Assembly: GCA_002437945.1 (NCBI GenBank)
Contig: DJSB01000039.1
Coordinates: forward strand, 1 to 5,162
Source of the DNA: Christensenella sp. UBA6345
GTDB lineage: Bacteria > Bacillota > Clostridia > Christensenellales > UBA1242
Length of the DNA: 5,162 bases
Direction: 5' to 3'
Position 1 is the first letter of the stretch. The number at the start of each line of letters is the position of its first letter. The notes under the pieces were generated by a model. The model worked only from the letters and a program-made list of their open reading frames with translations, was not told where the DNA came from and ran no database searches. Made by a program: the position numbers and the translations under genes. Below are positions 1 to 5,162 of the stretch, one piece after another.

Positions 1-414
1 ACTTATGAGACTACAGTTTTGTTTGAAGATGGTAGATATGTTAAGTATAATCGTGTCGACCTTAACGAACTTTTATTAAGTTATGCTATCACTATACATA
101 AAAGTCAAGGTAGTGAGTTTGATGTAGTTATCATACCAGTAGTGGCAGGAGCACCTATGTTATTGACAAAAAACCTACTATATACAGCAGTAACACGTGC
201 AAAACGTATGGTTGTTTTGGTGGGCACAAAACAAAATATTTTTCGTATGGTGCACAATAAATCAACTTTAACTCGTAATACACTATTAAAAATGTTTCTA
301 CTTGAAAGTGCTGATATTAACCAATTACAAGCCAATATGCAATTACAACCTACCACTGATGACACTAGCGAAGATAGTGTATCAGAAGTTGATATGGACT
401 TGATAGGAGAATAA
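1..414 (+). CDS. recD2: RecD2-type ATP-dependent DNA helicase, C-terminal part (5' end outside window)
   Basis: Only the last 137 residues are present; the frame is open from base 1, so the gene begins left of the window. The fragment is the end of a superfamily 1B helicase. Motif V (TIHKSQGSEF, fragment residues 31-40) is followed by motif VI (NLLYTAVTRAK, residues 58-68), whose arginine contacts ATP in this family. The preceding 'DGRYVKYNRVDLNELLLSYA' segment is the SH3-like/2A region typical of RecD2 (YrrC) proteins. RecD2 is the stand-alone 5'-3' helicase found in bacteria whether or not they have RecBC, and is linked to DNA repair and replication-fork maintenance. The C-terminus ends in an acidic tail rich in D, E and S (about residues 119-137), a low-complexity end of unknown role. 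The TAA stop is one base before comF, and the gene's last codons contain the comF SD, so the two are probably cotranscribed and translationally coupled. RecD2 rather than TraA or another RecD-like helicase is inferred from motif wording and neighbours, since the N-terminal half is not visible. Confidence 0.9.
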   Translation, partial: TYETTVLFEDGRYVKYNRVDLNELLLSYAITIHKSQGSEFDVVIIPVVAGAPMLLTKNLLYTAVTRAKRMVVLVGTKQNIFRMVHNKSTLTRNTLLKMFLLESADINQLQANMQLQPTTDDTSEDSVSEVDMDLIGE

Positions 415-415
415 T

Positions 416-1111
416 ATGAGTTTACTTTTCCCTACAGGTTATAAGTGTATAGTGTGTGGTTGTGAAATACCAAAAAGCAAGATTGAACTCTGCGAACAAT
501 GCTATAGCACTTTACCATTTATTAATTCTAAAGTCTGTCAAAAATGTGGAAGACCTATTACTAGTGACGCTGACTATTGTTTGACTTGTTTAAACAATTC
601 GTTTAGTTTTGATAGATGTATTGCTTGTTTTAAATTCTTACCGCCAATTGACAACTTGGTGTATAGACTTAAATACGATGGCGAAACTTTTATTGCAAAA
701 ACTTTAAGTAACTTGCTTGCCAAGTGTCTTGTAGAAAGTGGGATACAATACGATGTTGTTATTCCAGTGCCATTGTTTCATACTAGAGAATTTGAAAGAG
801 ATTTTAATCAATCATCTTTGTTAATTTCGCAGTTTCCTAAATATGGTATCAGTATTAATTGCTCTTGTGTTGTAAGAAGTAAGGATACTATTAGTCAGAC
901 GCACTTAACTAGAGTTGAAAGACAGTCTAATGTTAATGATGCGTTTAAGGTAATCAATAAATCTGCTATAAAAGATAAAGTAGTTGTCGTGGTTGACGAT
1001 GTATTTACTACTGGTTCGACTATTAATGCTATGGCTAGTCAACTCTTAAAAGCAGGTGCTAAAAAAGTATATGGATTGACAGTAGGTCATGCTATTGAAG
1101 GTCAAGGTTAA
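416..1111 (+). CDS. comF: ComF family protein (zinc-ribbon plus phosphoribosyltransferase-like domain)
   Basis: A complete 231-residue protein, the usual size for ComF. The N-terminus carries four CxxC pairs (C11/C14, C26/C29, C41/C44, C55/C58), a double zinc-ribbon arrangement. The rest is a type I phosphoribosyltransferase fold: 'YDVVIPVPL' (112-120), the ComF-typical 'R-K-T-SQ--L----R--N' region (154-172), and the PRPP-binding loop VVDDVFTTGST (192-202) with the adjacent aspartates D194 and D195. In Bacillus and other transformable bacteria ComF is a cytosolic factor needed for uptake or processing of transforming single-stranded DNA. Its substrate as a transferase is not settled, and the gene also occurs in bacteria not known to be competent. 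The ATG start is supported by AGGAG at 405-409 with a 6-base spacer. The gene follows the helicase gene by one base, so both likely share a promoter to the left. A terminator sits directly on its stop codon. No truncation or missing key residue is seen. Confidence 0.93.
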   Translation: MSLLFPTGYKCIVCGCEIPKSKIELCEQCYSTLPFINSKVCQKCGRPITSDADYCLTCLNNSFSFDRCIACFKFLPPIDNLVYRLKYDGETFIAKTLSNLLAKCLVESGIQYDVVIPVPLFHTREFERDFNQSSLLISQFPKYGISINCSCVVRSKDTISQTHLTRVERQSNVNDAFKVINKSAIKDKVVVVVDDVFTTGSTINAMASQLLKAGAKKVYGLTVGHAIEGQG

Positions 1112-1156
1112 TGGATTAATCATTGTTATTAATAATCCATACACCTTGCCTTTTTT
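1101..1156 (+). terminator. Intrinsic terminator overlapping the comF stop codon
   Basis: An outer 6-bp stem pairs CAAGGT (1103-1108) with ACCTTG (1143-1148). A 2x2 internal loop (1109-1110 / 1141-1142) separates it from an inner 8-bp stem of ATGGATTA (1111-1118) with TAATCCAT (1133-1140). The loop spans 1119-1132. Six T residues (1151-1156) follow almost at once, giving the hairpin plus T-tract of a rho-independent terminator. The 5' arm includes the last two comF sense codons, and the stop codon spans the internal loop and the start of the inner stem, so a ribosome finishing comF would compete with folding. It separates recD2-comF from secA-prfB. Confidence 0.82.
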
Positions 1157-1298
1157 GATTGTTATAAGTGCATAATGTTTACAAAAATTGGGTGGTTTAG
1201 TTTTAATTATTTTGTGATAGTTAATGATGTAGTGTATACAAAGTCTTTTAATATCAACATTATTCGGCAAAACATAGTTAAAAAGCAATATTTTTAAG

Positions 1299-1327
1299 TT
1301 GTATTAAACCAAAAAATATAGTACAAT
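1299..1327 (+). promoter_or_regulatory. Probable secA-prfB promoter (sigma-A type)
   Basis: TTGTAT (1299-1304) as -35 and TACAAT (1322-1327) as -10 are separated by exactly 17 bases. The -10 matches consensus at 5 of 6 positions; the -35 matches only in TTG. Transcription would begin near 1334 and give a leader of about 110 bases. The location after the comF terminator and before secA fits. Another possible -10 (TATAAT, 1351-1356) lies just downstream, but its best -35 (TTGGTG, 1330-1335) leaves only 15 bases. In DNA this AT-rich, hexamer matches are weak evidence. Confidence 0.42.
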
Positions 1328-1346
1328 AATTGGTGCAGGGTATAAA

Positions 1347-1367
1347 TATATATAATTATTATATATA
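1347..1367. repeat. 21-base AT-only palindrome upstream of secA
   Basis: TATATATAAT (1347-1356) and ATTATATATA (1358-1367) are perfect inverted repeats around a single central T. The sequence overlaps a TATAAT hexamer (1351-1356). It could be an operator, a weak hairpin, or a chance result of AT-rich DNA; nothing in the sequence decides between these. Confidence 0.45.
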
Positions 1368-1390
1368 AAGTTATTGTCGCCTTGTGGCTA

Positions 1391-1427
1391 ATTAAAAAAC
1401 ATTTAAAGCATAGGCTTTAGTTTTAAT
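1391..1427 (+). promoter_or_regulatory. Stem-loop in the secA leader, just upstream of the SD
   Basis: The core stem pairs TAAAGC (1404-1409) with GCTTTA (1414-1419) around the loop ATAG. The helix can continue with C1400-G1420 and ATTAAAA (1391-1397) with TTTTAAT (1421-1427), leaving small bulges at 1398-1399 and 1401-1403. The structure ends 7 bases before the secA SD (GGGAG, 1435-1439; 5-base spacer to ATG), so the SD stays single-stranded. secA expression is translationally controlled in some bacteria (secM in Escherichia coli), but no leader peptide is recognisable here. A regulatory role is inferred only from position. Confidence 0.4.
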
Positions 1428-1444
1428 AAAAATCGGGAGTAAAA

Positions 1445-4114
1445 ATGTTTAAATTATTTAAAAGCGAAAATGAAAGAAATGTGGCAAAACTAGAAAAAAT
1501 TGCCAAACTTATTGAAGAGAAGTCTGATTATTATAAAGGTTTAAGTGAAGAAGAGTTAAAGGCTATGACTCCTAAACTTAAACAACGTATACAAGACGGC
1601 GAAAAATTAATCGATATTTTGCCAGATGCATATGCAGTTGTTAGAGAAGCCAGTGAACGTGTATTAGGTATGCGTCATTTCCATGTACAATTGCTAGGTG
1701 GTATAGCACTATTCCAAGGACGTATTGCAGAGATGCGTACTGGTGAAGGTAAAACTTTAGTAGAAACTTTGCCAGCATATTTAATCGCCCTTGAAGGTAA
1801 AGGTGTACATATCGTAACTGTCAATGAATATCTATCAAAACGTGATGCTGAATGGATGGGTAAATTATTTACTTATCTTGGACTTACTGTAGGTGTAAGT
1901 ATGGCTAATATGAGTCCAGCAGATAAGAGAGCAGCATACAATTGTGATATCACATACTCTACCAACAACGAATTGGGCTTTGATTATTTGCGTGATAATA
2001 TGGTTACCAATATTAATGATAGAGTTTGCCGTGGTTATCACTTTGCTATTGTCGATGAAGTAGATAGTATCTTAATCGATGAAGCACGTACGCCACTTAT
2101 TATTTCTGGTATGGGTATCAAAAGTTCGGAGACATATAAGACTGCATCTAAATTTGCGAAGAGTTTAAGCGAAACTGATTATGAAATCGATGAAAAAGAA
2201 AAGGCTATTAGACTTACCGAAGAAGGTGTGGCTAAAGCAGAAAGATTCTTTAAAGTAGAGAATTTAAGTGATATTGCTAATATCGAACTTAACCACCATA
2301 TTAACAATGCTTTACGTGCTCAATATATTATGAAAAGAGATAATAACTATATCGTTAAAGATGACGAAATAATTATTGTTGATGAGTTTACTGGAAGATT
2401 GATGGAAGGAAGAAAGTACTCTAATGGTTTACATCAGGCTATTGAAGCCAAGGAAGGTGTAACTATAAAAGATGAAAACAAAACTTTGGCTACTATCACT
2501 TTCCAAAATTTCTTCCGTATTTACGAAAAATTGTCAGGTATGACTGGTACAGCAAAAACCGAAGAAATTGAATTTAACAAGATTTATGGATTGGACGTTG
2601 TAACAATTCCTACCAACAAACCTATTAAACGTGTAGATTATCCAGACATTATTTATCCTACACAACAAGCCAAATTAAGAAATATTGTTGAAGAAGTAAA
2701 AGCCGTTCATGAAGATGGTCGTCCTATCTTGATAGGTACAATTACTATTGAAAAATCTGAAGAATTGTCTCAACTTCTTAAACGTGAAAAAATTAGACAT
2801 AATGTACTTAATGCTAAAAATCACCAACAAGAAAGTGAGATTATAGCACAAGCAGGACGTATGGGAGCAGTAACAATTGCTACCAACATGGCAGGTCGTG
2901 GTACAGATATTTTGTTGGGTGGTAACCCAGAATTTTTAGCAAAACAAAAAATGAGAGAATTGGGATTTAACGATGCTCAATTAGAATTTTGTACATCTTT
3001 TGTAGAAACTGATAATCAAGAACTTAACGAAATGCGTGAACGTTATAGAAAAGCATATAAAGAGTTTAAGGAAGTTACTGATGCAGAAAAACGTAAGGTA
3101 GTTACTTTAGGTGGTTTGCATATTATCGGTACAGAAAGACATGAAAGTAGACGTATAGATAACCAGTTACGTGGACGTGCTGGACGTCAAGGCGACCCAG
3201 GTTCAAGTGTATTCTATGTAAGTATGGAAGACGAACTTGTTAGACGTTTTGGTGGCGACCAGATGAAACGTTTGGTACAATTCTTTAAAGTGGATGAAAA
3301 TACTCCATTCCAGTTTAAGATGTTGTCTCGTAGTATAGAAACTGCACAAAAACGTATTGAAGGCTTTAACTTCTCTGCAAGAAGCAATGTCCTTAAATAT
3401 GACGATGTCCTTAACTCTCAACGTAAGATTATTTATGACCAACGTAACAAAGTTTTGGAAGGTGCTAATATACATGACGAAGTAGTAGATATGATAAGAG
3501 AACTTGCTTCTCAAACTATCTATGATAATGTTAGTGATGAAAAGAGTTTTGATGAGTGGGACCTTAATGCTATTAACGATGTTCTTAATGTAAAACTTTT
3601 TGGTGCTGATTATAATTATGTTACTGAAGACTTGGTAGAAGGTATGGACGTAGAAATGCTTGCTAAACAAGTTGCCGAGCATGCACAAGAAGTTTATGAT
3701 AAGAAATGTGCAGAAACTGCTGAAGTGGGATTTAATTTTGAAGTAGTAGAAAGATCATTCCTATTAAGAGTTGTAGATTCTTTATGGATGGACCATATCG
3801 ACTATATGAATATGCTTCGTAACGAAATTGGTTTAAGAGCGTATGGTAACCATGACCCAGTTATAGCATATAAAGAAGAAGGTTTTGAATTATTTGATAA
3901 AATGATTCAACAGATACGTACCGAAGTTGCGACATTCTTGTTGCATGCTAAAGTAAGTATTGAACCAGTAGAAGAAAAAAGACCTAATATGATAACTAAT
4001 TCTCCAGAAGGCAGAACTCAACAAAGAAGTTCTAAACCTGCTGTAGGTAGAAATGACCCATGTCCTTGTGGAAGTGGTAAAAAATATAAAAACTGCTGTG
4101 GAAGGAATAGTTAA
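1445..4114 (+). CDS. secA: Preprotein translocase motor ATPase SecA
   Basis: A complete 889-residue SecA. It uses ATP hydrolysis to push unfolded secretory proteins through the SecYEG channel, cycling between cytosol and membrane. Visible in order: Walker A MRTGEGKT (97-104); Walker B DEVD (204-207) followed by the SecA signature DEARTPLIISG (212-222); the preprotein cross-linking region (roughly 225-365) with VDEFTGR (312-318); SGMTGTA (364-370); NMAGRGTDI (481-489); and motif VI QLRGRAGRQGDPG (574-586). Next come the helical scaffold and wing regions, with the family motif 'LWMDHIDYMNMLRNEIGLRAYG' near 780-800. The C-terminus carries a SEC-C zinc site (C873, C875, C884, C885), which in other SecA proteins binds zinc and helps contact SecB or ribosomes. 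The length is between the Bacillus subtilis (841) and E. coli (901) proteins. The ATG start is set by GGGAG with a 5-base spacer. No key residue is missing, and nothing suggests the accessory SecA2 type. prfB follows after 2 bases, so the two are cotranscribed. Confidence 0.98.
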   Translation: MFKLFKSENERNVAKLEKIAKLIEEKSDYYKGLSEEELKAMTPKLKQRIQDGEKLIDILPDAYAVVREASERVLGMRHFHVQLLGGIALFQGRIAEMRTGEGKTLVETLPAYLIALEGKGVHIVTVNEYLSKRDAEWMGKLFTYLGLTVGVSMANMSPADKRAAYNCDITYSTNNELGFDYLRDNMVTNINDRVCRGYHFAIVDEVDSILIDEARTPLIISGMGIKSSETYKTASKFAKSLSETDYEIDEKEKAIRLTEEGVAKAERFFKVENLSDIANIELNHHINNALRAQYIMKRDNNYIVKDDEIIIVDEFTGRLMEGRKYSNGLHQAIEAKEGVTIKDENKTLATITFQNFFRIYEKLSGMTGTAKTEEIEFNKIYGLDVVTIPTNKPIKRVDYPDIIYPTQQAKLRNIVEEVKAVHEDGRPILIGTITIEKSEELSQLLKREKIRHNVLNAKNHQQESEIIAQAGRMGAVTIATNMAGRGTDILLGGNPEFLAKQKMRELGFNDAQLEFCTSFVETDNQELNEMRERYRKAYKEFKEVTDAEKRKVVTLGGLHIIGTERHESRRIDNQLRGRAGRQGDPGSSVFYVSMEDELVRRFGGDQMKRLVQFFKVDENTPFQFKMLSRSIETAQKRIEGFNFSARSNVLKYDDVLNSQRKIIYDQRNKVLEGANIHDEVVDMIRELASQTIYDNVSDEKSFDEWDLNAINDVLNVKLFGADYNYVTEDLVEGMDVEMLAKQVAEHAQEVYDKKCAETAEVGFNFEVVERSFLLRVVDSLWMDHIDYMNMLRNEIGLRAYGNHDPVIAYKEEGFELFDKMIQQIRTEVATFLLHAKVSIEPVEEKRPNMITNSPEGRTQQRSSKPAVGRNDPCPCGSGKKYKNCCGRNS
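4102..4106 (+). promoter_or_regulatory. prfB ribosome binding site within the secA 3' end
   Basis: AAGGA lies 10 bases before ATG 4117 and inside the last secA codons. It fixes the start of the short first reading frame and suggests that SecA and RF2 translation are coupled. The spacing is slightly long, which may keep initiation moderate. Confidence 0.6.
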
Positions 4115-4116
4115 TT

Positions 4117-5162
4117 ATGGCTTTGCAAAAAGAAGAATTAATAGAAAAGTTAAAAAATGTCACTGACAGCCTAGATGTGTGCTGTCAGTGTCTTTGACCT
4201 AGACAACCTTAATAAACGAGTAAAATTTTTAGCCGAACAACTAGAACAAAAAGAAGTGTATACTAATTTAAGTTTAAGTACGAGTTACAATGTTGAACTT
4301 AAACATAAGAGTGATGAACTTGATAACTATAACAAGTTGAAAGATGAAGCCGAGTTTTTATCTTTTGCTATAGATGAAGTTAAAGATGAAGATAGTACTA
4401 ATCTAGAATATATTAATGCCCAATTAGAAGAGTTAAGTAAAAAGACAGATAAGTTGTATCTAGAAACTTTGCTTAATGGTAAATATGATAGTAATAATGC
4501 CATTGTAAAGATTCATAGTGGCGCGGGTGGAACTGAAGCCTGTGATTGGGTTTCAATGCTATATCGTATGTATACAATGTGGGCTAAAAATAGCGGTTTT
4601 CAAGTCCAACTTATTGATAGCCTTGATGGCGATGGTGCTGGACTAAAAAATGTTACATTTATGGTTAATGGTTATAATGCTTATGGCTATTTAAAAAGCG
4701 AAATTGGTGTGCATAGACTTGTACGTATAAGTCCTTTTGATGCCAATAAGCGTAGACATACTAGTTTTGCCAGTGTAGAAGTTATGCCTGATGTTGAAGA
4801 TGATACATCTGTATATGTTAATCCAGATGATATACGTATTGATACTTATAGAAGTAGTGGGGCGGGCGGACAGCACGTTAATAAGACTGATAGTGCTATA
4901 CGTATAACTCACTTTCCTACTGGTATAGTTGTCACTTGCCAGAATGAACGTAGCCAGATTCAAAATAGGGAAACTGCTATGAAACTTTTAGTGGCAAAGT
5001 TGGTTAGTCTAAAAGAAGAAGAGAATAGACAAGAAGCACTTAAACTTAAAGGTGATAGCAAAAAGATAGAATGGGGTAGTCAAATACGAAGTTATGTATT
5101 TTGCCCATACACTATGGTTAGTGACCACCGCACTGGTTTAAAACTTACCGATGTTATGGCGG
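4117..5162 (+). CDS. prfB: Peptide chain release factor 2 (RF2), made by programmed +1 frameshift; 3' end outside window
   Basis: RF2 reads UGA and UAA stop codons in the ribosomal A site and triggers peptide release. Translation starts at ATG 4117 (SD AAGGA 4102-4106, inside the end of secA), runs 26 codons to CTT (4192-4194), and meets in-frame TGA (4195-4197). Skipping T4195 gives join(4117-4194, 4196-5162), with 348 residues visible of about 365-370. In this joined numbering the stop-recognition tripeptide SPF falls at 205-207 and the catalytic GGQ at 250-252 (nt 4865-4873), matching the E. coli RF2 numbering as I recall it. This supports both the join and the start. Other family blocks are 'HSGAGGTEACDW', 'GVHRLVRISPFDANKRRHTS' and 'WGSQIRSYVF'. 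Residue 246 is serine, as opposed to threonine in E. coli K-12. In RF2 genes the shift is autoregulatory: scarce RF2 slows termination at UGA and raises the shift. The missing SD-like stimulator and the hairpin at this site are described separately. About 20 C-terminal codons are cut off by the window edge. Confidence 0.96.
4161..4198 (+). promoter_or_regulatory. RF2 +1 frameshift site with an upstream perfect hairpin
   Basis: The slippery heptamer CTTTGAC (4192-4198) is the conserved RF2 recoding site: CUU in the P site slips to UUU while UGA waits in the A site, in the weak UGA-C termination context. CACTGACAGC (4161-4170) and GCTGTCAGTG (4181-4190) form a perfect 10-bp inverted repeat with a 10-base loop, ending one base before CTT. 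Known RF2 genes carry an SD-like purine run (AGGGGG in E. coli) three bases before CTT. The equivalent bases here (4183-4188, TGTCAG) have no SD character. The recoding site is near certain; a stimulatory role for the hairpin is inference. Confidence 0.85.

Larger units (their letters stand above)
1112..1444 (+). other. Gene-free region between comF and secA
   Basis: These 333 bases carry no convincing gene. They hold the comF terminator, at least one plausible promoter, an AT-only palindrome (1347-1367) and the secA leader stem-loop (1391-1427). The segment 1157-1298 shows nothing clear except a weaker promoter-like pair, TTGTGA (1212-1217) and TATACA (1235-1240), with a 17-base spacer. A 40-codon open frame at 1175-1297 lacks an SD and recognisable protein features. 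In many Bacillota this interval is filled by hpf (ribosome hibernation factor); no trace of it is visible. Confidence 0.7.

Noticed and set aside
1046..1288. 80-residue open frame on the - strand overlapping the end of comF
   Set aside because: It crosses the comF 3' end and terminator in antisense, has no SD, and its translation looks like AT-rich non-coding sequence.
1175..1297. 40-codon open frame on the + strand between comF and secA
   Set aside because: No SD before the ATG, no recognisable domain, composition like the surrounding AT-rich spacer, and it runs into the probable secA promoter.
3203..3688. 161-residue open frame on the - strand inside secA
   Set aside because: It lies wholly antisense to a well-supported secA region and has no protein-family motifs; it reflects codon bias on the coding strand.
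4117..4197. prfB as a pseudogene or sequencing error, because the first frame stops at TGA after 26 codons
   Set aside because: The break lies exactly at the conserved CTTTGAC recoding heptamer, the first frame has its own SD and start, and the joined protein puts SPF and GGQ at canonical positions.
4161..4200. The 10-bp inverted repeat as an intrinsic transcription terminator
   Set aside because: No T-run follows the 3' arm; the next bases are TCTTTGACCT, and the structure lies inside a coding sequence.
4171..4202. Pseudoknot between the hairpin loop CTAG (4171-4174) and downstream CTAG (4199-4202)
   Set aside because: Only four self-complementary bases pair, and the ribosome would cover the downstream copy during the slip. 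Too weak to claim.
4691..4963. 90-residue open frame on the - strand inside prfB, and a similar one at 105-365 inside recD2
   Set aside because: Both are antisense to conserved protein motifs (SPF/GGQ and helicase motifs V/VI) and show no independent coding signs.
1..5162. CRISPR array, insertion sequence, tRNA or rRNA gene
   Set aside because: No regularly spaced repeats, transposase motifs, terminal inverted repeats, tRNA cloverleaf or rRNA segments were seen; the region reads as ordinary chromosomal core apart from the prfB recoding site.

Overview
The window looks like chromosomal core sequence from a low-G+C Gram-positive bacterium, most likely in the Clostridia/Bacillota. Four things point this way: AT-rich composition, the order recD2-comF-secA-prfB on one strand, clear Shine-Dalgarno (SD) sequences, and an RF2 gene whose frame break contains an in-frame UGA. 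The exact taxon cannot be read from the sequence.

Layout, all on the + strand: 1-414 is the 3' end of a RecD2-type helicase gene. One base later comes comF (416-1111), ending in an intrinsic terminator whose stem overlaps its stop codon. A 333-base gene-free stretch (1112-1444) follows. It holds that terminator, a probable secA promoter, an AT-only palindrome and a leader stem-loop close to the secA SD. secA (1445-4114) is complete and carries a C-terminal zinc-binding motif. prfB starts two bases after secA stops and runs off the right edge, lacking about 20 codons.

The genes form two transcription units. recD2-comF joins DNA processing with a competence-type phosphoribosyltransferase-fold protein. 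secA-prfB joins the preprotein-translocase motor with peptide chain release factor 2, a pairing widely conserved in Bacillota. The hpf gene often found between comF and secA in these bacteria is absent here.

The most notable feature is at the prfB frame break. The slippery heptamer CTTTGAC is intact at codons 26-27, but the SD-like purine run that normally sits just upstream is missing. In its place is a perfect 10-bp inverted repeat (4161-4170 / 4181-4190) ending one base before the CTT codon. This may be a hairpin-assisted variant of the RF2 autoregulatory +1 frameshift. An AUG in the main RF2 frame lies in the hairpin loop directly after a UAG, so internal initiation is an alternative that needs to be excluded.
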